The position numbers and the translations under genes are program-made. From NCBI GenBank assembly GCA_964034945.1, contig OZ035963.1, positions 40,323,090 through 40,387,089 of the forward strand: a stretch of DNA of 64,000 nt. Reading direction: 5' to 3'. This stretch comes from Chrysopilus asiliformis. Its lineage: Eukaryota; Arthropoda; Insecta; Diptera; Rhagionidae. A model generated the notes under the pieces. The model was not told the DNA's origin. It saw only the letters and a list, made by a program, of their open reading frames with translations, and did not search any database. Below, piece by piece: positions 54,708 through 64,000 of the stretch (positions are counted from its first letter, which is position 1; each line of letters begins with the position of its first letter).

Positions 54708-55510
54708 CAGAGGTAAGCGCTGTAGAGTTGCTGCGCTGGACTCTATATGAGAAGCTATCGCACATCAACGCATGTTTCAATGAATTTTTTTTTCGCACAG
54801 AAAGTGGTTTTGTTCGTGTATCATTCATGTTTCAGGCGCAGCGAGCCGCAACGTGAATGGGAATGATATTAAAAAAATGGGAAGCCGTTTTTCGAATGAA
54901 TTTTTTGGTGGAAGCTCATTCTTTGGTTAGACTTTGTTGGATAATCACTGAATTTGCGATTTGGGTGTTGATGACAGGGCTATAACGTAAATTGCACAGG
55001 GTCGTAGATTTTGTAGAAGAAAGTTTTGTGTTGACCACATCTGATATTTTAAATCAGTTTTCAGGTTTCTGCAAGTTACTATATCCATTATATCTATTCT
55101 TCTTGTTTCTTTTTCAAATATATTTCGTCTTGCAAAGAGATGATTCCACTTTTTGAAGCTACCCAATTTACTTCCAAACTACATAATTTTTAGACTTTGG
55201 TAGATTAGAATCTAGGCCATCAGAGACCGGTTAGAATCCGGGTCATCAGAGAATTTAGTCCACTCCACACTACACTTCTGCATCTATATGAGCACATGTC
55301 TAGAATGTTGGAAGCGAGACGAGCGTCGATCAAAATATGATTGGTTTGCTGTCTTTTGGCCTGGTAGCTTTATGAATGTTAGCGTGTAAAGACCATATTT
55401 TTTCAGTTGCCATGTAAAGTAGCCTAGCTCCGTTGTTGGAGGAAATTTCGTGTAGGCTAAAAGAAGCGATAGTGCCGGCACGCCGTAGCTGGTTTCCTCC
55501 CCAATTTTTG
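54708..55510. other. Intron without recognised content
   Basis: Small chance frames only. Confidence 0.4.
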
Positions 55511-55841
55511 GCGTCTATTTCATACGCAGGGCAAATTGCCGGGCATTTCATATTTCAGCATGGCACAGAATAATTTGATTTTACAGCCCAATATAACTAT
55601 TATCAAGGCCCTGTTATACCAATCACTGAAAAATTTAAAAAAAACTAAAGCTTACTTACTATGACGATCCTCAATATTTAAAAGGAAAATCTCATTTAAA
55701 AAAGAACTAGCAAGATATAAAATGCAGGGCAAATAAATTAAATGTTATTTTACGACATTTCAAAAACTATTAATTTTAAAAACAGCAGGACAACGAGTTT
55801 CTAATTTTCTCATCAAAACCACCTGCGTATGAAATAGACGT
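55511..55841. mobile_element. MULE-like MITE, copy 1
   Basis: Ends GCGTCTATTTCATACGCAGG and CCTGCGTATGAAATAGACGT, flanked by CAATTTTTG on both sides (55502-55510, 55842-55850), a 9-bp duplication as made by Mutator-like elements. Almost identical to 59491-59863 but lacks about 45 bases before the right end. Confidence 0.85.
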
Positions 55842-56194
55842 CAATTTTTGCATTATAGAAAAATTTTGCATTGAATCGGATTGTACACAACTTTTCGTTT
55901 ATCGGAGATCACGCTCCAAGCTCCAAATACAAAACCACATCCATATATTTGCTTTCGGGTATGACAACTGAAATATATGTCACATGTCCATCACTTTTGA
56001 ATTCTTTGTGCAATCCATCTAATCTCATAAATAACGTCAGCTGTATTTTTTGAGAATATTTTTTAGCCCTTGTTATCCACCTGCCCGGTAGATATGCATA
56101 TCTTTAAATAATGGTCCTTTTTTTTGCCTGTGTCGTCAACATAATTCATGTTCAATTTCTGTTTTTCCCGTTTTATAACATTTTTCTGGGGCGG

Positions 56195-56350
56195 AGTTGC
56201 TAACACCACGCCTAGCCCCCAACCTGGAGGAACAGGTCCACAAATTTACGGCGGCTTCTATGGACAGGGTGCTCCGCGCATACCCCCGAGTATCAGGTCA
56301 CCAGAGTCTCGTTAGCGAGAGCAGAGAATACCAACGAGCAGGTGAGGTTG
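56195..56350 (+). other. GC-rich block with exon-like features, unassigned
   Basis: GC-rich in AT-rich surroundings. A branch-point-like TTGCTAAC sits 12 bases before CGCCTAG|CCCCC, and GAGCAG|GTGAGG at 56337-56342 is a strong donor. Two of three frames are open across the ~125-base interval; one reads NLEEQVHKFTAASMDRVLRA, another has PQPGGTGPQIYGGFYGQG before a stop. I know no family for either. A retroelement or repeat fragment is as likely as an exon. Confidence 0.3.
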
Positions 56351-56462
56351 GCAATAGATTTAACTTGGCTATGTGTTGCGCGTCACGAACCCTTTTTTCT
56401 CATATACAGCTACGATATTTATACAGTCTTGCCTATTGGGAAGCAGCTAAAGGGTTCAAGTT

Positions 56463-56842
56463 AGCGTGGTATTACACACGGCAACTTTCGGGCTTACTTA
56501 AGCCGATTTTTGGGAGAAACGACTGAGGAGGGAAAAGTTGCCACTCGAAATCATGGCTTATCGGCAGTCTGCATACATGCAAACCGTGTAAACCGGTTTG
56601 GGAAAAGTAGTAGCCAGAAATCATTTTCGTTCTGACCGTCAGCAGGTAAAGATCTTGGGAAGTATATGAGCAGCAGCAATTTCAATGGTTTGAGTCCACA
56701 CACACCCATGTAAACTTGTGTATTATATGCAAACAGGATTGGCTTATTTAAGCCACAAGTGTGAGCACATTGGCTTATTAAGCCCAAAAGTTGCCGGCTT
56801 AAAAAAGCCTGAAAGTTGCCGTGTGTAATATCACGCTTAGGG
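56463..56842. mobile_element. TIR element with TTAGCGTGGTATTACACACG ends
   Basis: Left GTGGTATTACACACGGCAAC then TTTCGGGCTTA, right TAAAAAAGCCTGAAAGTTGC then CGTGTGTAATATCACGC: inverted ends of about 45 bases. GGCTTATTTAAGCC palindromes lie inside. No coding. Confidence 0.75.
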
Positions 56843-57844
56843 AACGGTTATCTTACTTCCATCAAGAAGTTGGTTCCTCGTGGTTTTATTCTCGGTCCGA
56901 TTCTCCTTGAAAGTTATGCACAGCATAGTGCCATTCACCCTTTTTTCGGATAACCCAAAAAACCGTTTTTATACTTTATATGATATATTTAAAAATTCTA
57001 ATTTGGCTCACTCTGAAACTACTTATTTTTCTTCTTTAAATATTCTCATTATGATGTAAAAAAATTAAATTTTGCCAAATTTCTTGAAAAAGAATTACGG
57101 GTTTCAGAAGACTTTTAGCAGCCACTATGGAGCTAGAAGACTTGTTTTGTTTGAAATGGTGTAAATTGCGCAGAGACGTAGATTTACATAAGACAGTCAT
57201 GTGCTGTTCACATCAGATATTGTTTTACTGATTATGAATAAGACCAAAAGCCAAACTGAGTGATCTCCAGAATTAGTGACGTCTAAATATCCAAAAACAA
57301 TTCTACCATCACCGACAACAACAAAAACAGACAAATTACAACATATGGCTTTTGCCTATTTATAATTTCAAGAACTGGCTAATCCACTTCCCGATTCGGA
57401 ATCAGCGCCGTCAAATTATACATAAATAATTGCACGAATAATATCTTCAGCAACACAGACACTCGTTTTTTGTTGACCAGTGTAATTAATTGTACTTTTC
57501 TTTTTTAATTTGATTTTTTCGTGTAGATTTTTTTTTGTTTCTTATAATGTGGTTCTTATTTTGTATATAGATTTACTTTTTGAGTTTTGTACTATATATA
57601 ATCCAATATTTTTTTAACAAAATGAATTTTTCTAACTATTTATTTTTTTACATATGACTTTAATTTTAAAAAATCTCCACTCCACTGCAAAATGCCTGAT
57701 TTTCTAATACTACGATAATGAAAATTCTTTCCTTAAAATCGAGTTTCAAATATCTGTCATGAATGCATCAATTCATATAAATCAAACATTTGAAATATGA
57801 AATATCAAAACATATCAAAACCAAAAAATTGAAAATGAAAAAAG
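56843..57844. other. Intron before the LDLa exon
   Basis: AT-rich and T-rich towards the end. No exon or element recognised. Confidence 0.45.
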
Positions 57845-58048
57845 ACCATAAAGGAATTGAGAAGATAAAGCCAATAATAAAACAAATTTGCAAGGATACT
57901 GATTTCCGATGTATATCACATCCTCATACATGTATTAATCGATCAATGGTATGCGATCAAATTTACGACTGTACAGACCATTCGGATGAACTCAATTGTA
58001 ACACATTCAAACGATGGAAAAAGGATGGTCAACCATATAAACTTATTG
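57845..58048 (+). CDS. trol: LDL-receptor class A exon, probably of the same gene
   Basis: The frame contains one complete LDLa module: six cysteines spaced 6-6-6-5-8 (ICKDTDFRC, HTC, MVCDQIYDC, SDELNC) with the calcium-binding DHSDE. It leaves in phase 1 at CTTATTG|GTTTGT. Two possible acceptors (57843-57844, 57852-57853) would both give phase 1 entry, matching exon 11 at 41423. The start is uncertain because no good polypyrimidine tract precedes it. In vertebrate perlecan LDLa repeats come before the main Ig array, so an LDLa exon after nine Ig domains is unexpected. A separate gene is possible. Confidence 0.65.
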
Positions 58049-59490
58049 GTTTGTGTTTTTATTTTACTTTTTTACTTATTATTTTTTATTTGTTTTTGTA
58101 TCATGATAAATCTGTATTATCTCATTTATTTAAGATTTCAAATAGTAGTTTTTATAAAGTTTATTTAGCATTTTTTTGATCTTTTGTTTTGAATTTGTTA
58201 CACTTATATCCGCTTTAATAATGTCAAAAAACACAGATCTATATATATATATAGTTGCACATACTATTACTCCAAACACTGCATCATCTCTTCTTTTCCG
58301 AAATCAAAACATTTTTTAATTGTACGTCAATCAAATTTGCAATTTATCACTTATACTATTACTCTTCGTAGATATCTCGTAGTGGTTTATGTAAATTGTA
58401 TGTTAAGTTTTATATTGCAAAGATTCAGAATTTTCGAAATTTTCATCAATTTTTTACAACATTTTAATTGGCAGACTTTAGTTAATATTTGCCAGATTGA
58501 TAATCATTAAATGATAAAAAAAAAATTTAAAATTTTTATGTATGTTAGTAAAGGTTAATTTTTAATAAATGATACTCTTTTGTCGTAAAAAAATTCAAAC
58601 CAGATATTTTTGGTAGCCATTTTTTTTAAATGGATAATTTGTAAAATTATGGATATTAATGTCAACATTTTACAAATTTAGTCATAAATACCGTCTTAGC
58701 ATTTTTTTCTCTATGCAATCGACATGTTAAAGAAATGTGAACAAAAAATTGTTCATGTTTTTCCGCGAGTACAACAGCTTTTGAAAAATTTTACCACGCT
58801 TCCCGTGTCAACATCGTTTGCTGAACTTCATATAACCAACGATAACATAAGAATAGATAAATCACGAGCGCGATTTCTCGTGCATTCGCGTTAGACCTAT
58901 AAAAAATGAAGAGTTTCGAATACCAGACAAAATGGTAAGTCACTTTTACTCCTTTACAGCTATATGAATTTCATGAAGGAGACAAAAACTGTCTTTTTAG
59001 AAGAGTCGTACAAAAGCAATATTATTTGATACCAAAAACCAAAAAATCTCAAACAGAACTTTTATAAAAATGCTACATTTTGGTACAACATTGACATTAA
59101 AACCACATTAAAATTCACTAAAATGTCGGGAACAAAGTTTTTGAAATGCATCATTTGGGAATGTTCTACAGACATCACTAAAAGCCCTGAAAGAACATTT
59201 TTTAAGCTCACATTGTCGGAAGAAAGGTAATATTTTTAGTTACACCGAAACGCCTCAAGCGCACATACCACGTTTAGGATAAAAAAAAACTAATTTTATT
59301 TCACTGCAAAAAATCACTTCTAAAGTCTAACACTTTTGTGAAAACTTCGCGTAGAATTTAGAAAACGACATTTTGAATTCCACGACATTTTTCAATTTTT
59401 CATAAAGACCGGCATTGCCACATCTGTGGTTTATCTTGTTTTTAGTTAAGTACAGACCCCTTATAATGAAAAAGTGGCTAAAACTCATTG
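58049..59490. other. Intron, AT-rich
   Basis: TA run at 58240-58252. No further exon recognised. Confidence 0.45.
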
Positions 59491-59863
59491 CGTATATTTC
59501 ATACGCAGGGCAAATTGCCGGGCATTTCATATTTCAGCATGGCACAGAATAATTTGATTTTACAGCCCAATATAACTATTATCAAGGCCCTGTTATACCA
59601 ATCACTGAAAAATTAAAAAAAAAGTCTAAAGCTAACTTACTATGACGATCCTCAATATTTAAAAGGAAAATCTCATTTAAAAAATAACTAGCAAGATATG
59701 AAATGCAGGGCAAATAAATTAAATGTTATTTTACGACATTTCAAAAACTATTAATTTTAAAAACAGCAGGACAACGAGTTTCTAATTTTCTCATCAAAAC
59801 CCACTGTTTTTGATTGACCTGCAAGCAGCATGGCAAAACTTGCCCTGCGTATGAAATAGACGT
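59491..59863. mobile_element. MULE-like MITE, copy 2
   Basis: Ends CGTATATTTCATACGCAGGG and CCCTGCGTATGAAATAGACG with AAACTCATTG on both sides (59481-59490, 59864-59873). Body nearly identical to 55511-55841, plus an extra stretch ending CATGGCAAAACTTGCC that completes the right inverted repeat. Confidence 0.87.
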
Positions 59864-59873
59864 AAACTCATTG

Positions 59874-61608
59874 GGTGACCTGATTTGTTAGAAAAAAAAA
59901 CTACGTAAAAGGCAATAACCGGGTATATCAAGATCATTTAGAGAAACATATGTTTTGTTAGCCTAACCATCTCCGACAAACTGCCTAGGATTAACGACAT
60001 AAGTTATTTAAAAATTAAATTTGTTACTGAATACGAATAGATGTTTTCTTTTATCGTTTCTATCGAAATTAATCTTTATTCCACTGATAAATCACCCAAA
60101 AAGCATTTTAAGCAGCCGTCGTCTTTATTCACATATTTCGTCACCATACAAACGCGGTGATTAGCGATTTTCGTTGCAGGCACATCGCTGTTGTGTGAAT
60201 GGGATGCGCAATGACACCCATAGTAAGGAACACTTTTCAGTGGTTTATCACGCCGCATTTATGACACAAGCACGTAATCAGAATCACTGCCATTTCACAA
60301 AAAAATACACCCCCATTAACAAAATTAGCTGCTTCAAGCTTTATGCTAGCGTCATCAGACGACATTACATCAGACAAATATTCGAGCGAGTTTTCTTTCT
60401 CCCTCGAATGCTAACATAACTTAGCGGCCGAACAGAGATGAAAATATAAAAACGTAAACACTAACAAGAAAAATCTAATGACGATAAATTAATGGAAACT
60501 TTTTGTGAAGTGTTATTTTATAATTTAAACAGATTTTTATAGGTCATCAAATTATTTTGTTTTTAACGAAAAATTTGTTAAACTTTATTTTGCCGGTAAA
60601 TTTTTTTGCAATGAAATTTTGATGCCAATAAAATTGTGCTGTTTCAAAAATGTCTGCTATCCATTTTTTATGAAATTTCCTTCAGTTATTAGTCTGAAAT
60701 AATGAATGTAATTCTTGAAGTGAAACCGTTTGAATCAAATGACAATGGGGAATATGGCGGCTGAAGCCATCAACTTTTTTTTTTCTTTTGTTTGTAAATT
60801 GGGGGCTTTGAGGTAACTCTTGTGGCAACCGTGTCGACCCGGTTCCCCTTACACGCTTCTTCAAAGTGAAACTGTCATTCAGGTTCCACAGCTAATCACT
60901 ATATCGACAATCATCAAGTGCCGCTCTATCACTTTAGGATTTTTATGAAGCGAATATTAACCCAAAGACCAAACTTCGATCACCAATTTTCCCATTAAAG
61001 CAATTGTGGTTTTGCAGACATATTATTAATCAGTGTGTCATCATTTATAACACAATTTCCGTTAAGACGCAACCAAATCCTGACATTTAACGTACATCGT
61101 TTGACAACTGAATTAATATAAAAAAAATTGTTAGTTGCTGGACTATATCTATTGATTTTACCTGATTAGAAGCGATCTTAGGCTTGTTATTCAAGAGTCA
61201 TATATGTAATTGAAAATTGTCGAGAAGTCAAAGTTATTTACACAATATGATAAGAAATCACATATCACGTTCTCTACTATGTTGAAATCTAAATAATATT
61301 TAATATCTGAATATTGAGATGTGGCAACTCCCCCACATTGTACATACACAAAACATTTCGTGAATCGACGAAGGCAAAGAGACAGGCCTTTATATCACTG
61401 GATGTACTCTTCATTGGTTAAAAATTTTACCAACCGTGATTTATCTATTCTTATGTGATCGTTGGTATAACTGGGCTAGCTCTTCTTGGCATTTTTGGAG
61501 AAGTGTATATAAATGCCAATATGGAGGTAAATAGGAGGTTCTACTCCATATGCCCCAAAATTGTTACACTTTGGACGTTTTGGGTCTATTTGTCCCTACA
61601 CAACACAT
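59874..61608. other. Intron without recognised genes
   Basis: Frames at 60174-60419 and 60076-60258 overlap on opposite strands and resemble no family. No exon found. Confidence 0.4.
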
Positions 61609-62355
61609 GCATTGTGCGTTTTCGTTTTTGGCACCGGAGTCATGGCACCGAAGCAATTGCTACCTGTCAAAAATGAAGTCTGCTACCAAGAGTGCTGTCC
61701 CCGTGTTCGAGTATGCCGGAGTGAAGAACTGTCACAACCTTCATAATGGGAGATCGCCGGTCAATTTTTGGACTAAGCTTTGCTGTTATTCATCAATTAT
61801 TGAAAGAATTTGATGAATATTATGCTGCATAATTGGAAGCTAAAGATATGGAGATTATTTTAATTATATGAGCTTTGATTATTTTAATTATATGAGAACA
61901 GTGACTTTCTTCGCTCACAGGATTTAATATAAATCAACACAGGCATAATCGAATTTATAGAATTTGAGGGACAGTTCAGTTTTAATCAAGTCATCTACTA
62001 TTTCCAAAAATATCATATTTTACCATTTAGCCAATCGTTTAGCATGTAACATATCTATCGCTCGTTTTGATTGATAAATAATTACCCGTCGAGACTTTCA
62101 CATTTCCTTTCTTCTAACACGATTTTTGTCTGCAAAAAAACTTTAAGATTTAAAATAACGACCGACCGTTTCTTGGCGTCATTTGCTCCCGTACCGAGAC
62201 TAGGTCCAGCGGTGCTACCACCAAGAGTCAAAAGAGCTAAACTCGAACAGCCGGTGTCAGAATCATCTGACGCCAAAGTGGCAAATTCGAACAGTTTTTC
62301 TTGGCACCAGGCGTAAGGTGCTAGCACCGTGTCAAAAACGAAAACGCACATTGTA
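61609..62355. mobile_element. TIR element with TTGTGCGTTTTCGTTTTTG ends
   Basis: ATTGTGCGTTTTCGTTTTTG at 61611 is mirrored by CAAAAACGAAAACGCACATTG near 62333-62353. GGCACC/GGTGC words continue inside both ends. A GC-richer interior at 62160-62330 gives frames on both strands with no known homology. Confidence 0.6.
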
Positions 62356-62759
62356 TCTCGAGCATCACTCAGCAATCACTATGATCTTGATGAGGTTTTT
62401 TGCTAAATGTAGCTTGAACGCCGGATATTAAAGTGTATTTGCGGTTTCACTCCCACACACCTTTTTACCCTTCATTGCTTTATTTACAGACGTTCTTCAG
62501 CTGATGGAACATTTGGTGCCGTCACGCGGGAACGACTGGTCCGATTCAGCTAAAAAGTCGTATAGGAATTGGCACAGGAAAAACCACCTAATTGTCACAA
62601 AATTTACTTAACTAGAAGTGTCGAATGTGACGATTTTTCAAAATCTGAAATTATTTTTTGTGTGGTTTATTAAATTTTACAACACTTATTTCTTTTATTA
62701 GAATTTCATACTTCAAACTGTTCTCGAGATATTTTTTTTAATTTACTTTTTTCTGAATA
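62356..62759. other. Intron with dispersed-repeat fragment
   Basis: 62380-62490 resembles 37135-37240 (TTTTTGCTAAATGTAGCTTGAACGCCGG, then TTGCTTTATTTACAGA). Nothing else recognised. Confidence 0.4.
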
Positions 62760-63072
62760 CACCTAATTCTGTTTTTACACGAACTTTTTTTACACGATTT
62801 TGATTTAACACGAATTGAAAAAAAAAATTGATTCTCTTTTTCCACGACTTGTTTTGATTTAACACGAACGATCCCTATTCTAAGATTTTTTTTGCGTATG
62901 TATTATTTTTCTCCCAACCCCACCATCACTCAGCTTCACAATTCGTCTCGTTACATTTGTAATTTCTATTTGTGGGGAATTCCCCGAATTATGTAACCTC
63001 AATTATATAACCTCAATTCGTTTTGCCTGCGTTTCGAGTTTGGTGCTAAAAGTGACAGGTGCCAAATTAATA

Positions 63073-63604
63073 AACATAACAAAAGCTATAATTGCCAATG
63101 TGGCAATTATTGAAAAACCGTATGGTGATTTAAGTGAACAGCGAACAGTTGTATCAAAATTCCACTTTGAAGTCAAATTTTCCAATAAGATTTTTTGAAA
63201 TTTATTCCAATCGGATCTTGATGTATGGGAGTTTTATGTAGAATCATATTCTAAATAACTTTTGTTCTTGCACTTTTTTGATAAGATGCACCGTTTTTAA
63301 GATATTCGCAAAAAACATTTTCGTTCGTATGGGGGGTACCCCCCTAATGGTCCATTTTTGCCCATGAACGAACTTAGCCTCGCATTTTACGAAAAACGGA
63401 CCTGCGCAAAATTTCAAGTCTGTAGCTCAATCCGTGCGCCCGCAATCCGCGCCACAGACGGACGGACATGCAAAATTCAATTTTTTTTATCATTCTAAAC
63501 ACACTGGTGTAATTCATTTTTTTGTATGATGACGGGATCTTGGCGTTACAAACGGTAAGGCAAATCCAATATACCCTTTGGTTTCACCATACGAGTATAA
63601 AAAT
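63073..63604 (-). mobile_element. HINE/DINE-1-like element, copy 5, reverse orientation
   Basis: Reads on the minus strand from TTTATACTCGTATGGTGAAACC (63604 down) through CGTCCGTCTGTGGCGCGG to TCACCATACGG, the ATAATTGCCA hairpin and AGCTTTTGTTATG. Same family as 14293-14835, with one change in the 5' sub-TIR. It sits inside the Tigger-like element 62760-63977. Confidence 0.82.
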
Positions 63605-63730
63605 TAAAATTACATTCGTTCACGTACAAATTTATTGATTTTGTCGAAAGCTGATAAATAGTAAGTTATACATAATTTTCAAATCTTTTTATTAATTATA
63701 ACTGAAATATTTTTCAGTAGCCCGTACACA

Positions 63731-63853
63731 ATGTCACATAATTCACCTATAACAAACAAGAAAAGGAAAGCGATTTCTTTAGATATTAAAATTCAAATTT
63801 TAGATCGTCTTGCCACTGGACAAGGTGCGACGTCTGTTTTGGTAATTTTTTAG
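63731..63853 (+). pseudogene. N-terminal HTH of a Tigger-type transposase
   Basis: A short open frame from ATG 63731 to TAG 63853 reads NKKRKAISLDIKIQILDRLA then TGQGATSVL. KRKAISLxxKxxILDxLxxG is the first helix-turn-helix of pogo/CENP-B-type transposases. The DDE domain is deleted after codon 38 and the element end follows about 100 bases later. It might give a 40-residue peptide. Confidence 0.65.
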
Positions 63854-64000
63854 GTCCGGAACCATCGTCCGGAACCAATCTTATATTTTTCCATATATGC
63901 AATGTCTTTTTTTACACGATTTTTTTTTACACGTACTGCTCGGGAACGTATCTATCGTGTAAAAACAGAATTAGGTGTACATCAAATTGTTTTCGTTATT

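Larger units (their letters stand above)
62760..63977 (+). mobile_element. pogo/Tigger-like element interrupted by a HINE
   Basis: CACCTAATTCTGTTTTTACA on the left is mirrored exactly at the right end, with TA on both sides (62758-62759, 63978-63979). ACACGA words repeat inside both ends. It carries an N-terminal transposase remnant at 63731-63853. The HINE at 63073-63604 lies within. Confidence 0.85.

Noticed and set aside
58049..58179. Open frame after the LDLa module with a hydrophobic stretch like a membrane segment
   Set aside because: It follows a GT donor and comes from T-rich intron, where Phe/Leu/Ile codons arise by chance.
60174..60419. 81-residue frame with scattered Cys and His
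   Set aside because: Cys/His spacing fits no zinc finger; the opposite strand is open as well.
62071..62375. Overlapping frames on both strands near 62.2 kb
   Set aside because: Mirror-image frames in the GC-richer interior of a TIR element, no homology seen.

Overview
The window looks like AT-rich nuclear DNA of an insect, most likely a fly and perhaps a lower dipteran. The supporting signs are short GT-AG-bounded exons set in long repeat-filled introns, DINE-1/HINE-type Helentron repeats, LOA-like non-LTR retrotransposons, and many pogo/Tigger, hAT and piggyBac relics. The taxon is an inference from this repeat mix, not a match. No bacterial, viral or organellar gene is visible.

The only host gene I can support is a multi-domain extracellular protein on the + strand. 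It is probably the insect perlecan (Drosophila trol). Eleven exons (10095-10243, 10373-10547, 13227-13818, 13873-13987, 24319-24466, 26334-26511, 26568-26962, 39787-39906, 39959-40283, 40368-40608, 41258-41423) join with compatible phases into one open frame. They encode nine immunoglobulin domains with short Pro/Thr-rich linkers. A further phase 1-1 exon near 57845-58048 encodes one LDL-receptor class A module. Neither end of the gene is in the window. After the ninth Ig domain the frame can either splice out at a good donor (41424) or read through to a stop at 41557. The read-through gives a very basic tail and is followed by AATAAA signals, so a short isoform is possible.

Almost everything else is intron filled with mobile DNA. 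By region: 1-10 kb holds a near-perfect 1.66-kb inverted repeat, a hAT-like MITE, a ~118-bp minisatellite and a pogo-like MITE. 10-14 kb holds exons 1-4, flanked by an inverted pair of one repeat (6862-7275 and 12030-12437). 14-24 kb has HINE copies, a Tigger derivative with an apparently intact spliced mini-ORF, and a three-deep nest of elements. 24-27 kb holds exons 5-7. 27-39 kb contains a decayed piggyBac transposase gene, hAT elements with perfect 8-bp target duplications, an exact-looking 1134-bp tandem duplication, a LOA-like retrotransposon with a deleted RT core, a second piggyBac fragment, a tRNA-like SINE candidate and a BEL/Pao integrase-end relic. 39.7-41.6 kb holds exons 8-11. 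42-64 kb is the long downstream intron, with a piggyBac derivative keeping only the cysteine-rich end, more Tigger derivatives, a 5'-truncated LOA retrotransposon with an 11-bp target duplication and TTAGG-like tail, two MULE-like MITEs, and the LDLa exon.

The mobile-element layer shows a repeated theme: short deletion derivatives of pogo/Tigger and piggyBac elements that keep the extreme N- or C-terminal codons of the transposase next to intact ends. Target duplications and nesting (elements inside HINEs, Tigger inside HINE, three-level nests) give a relative insertion order that can be read from the sequence.
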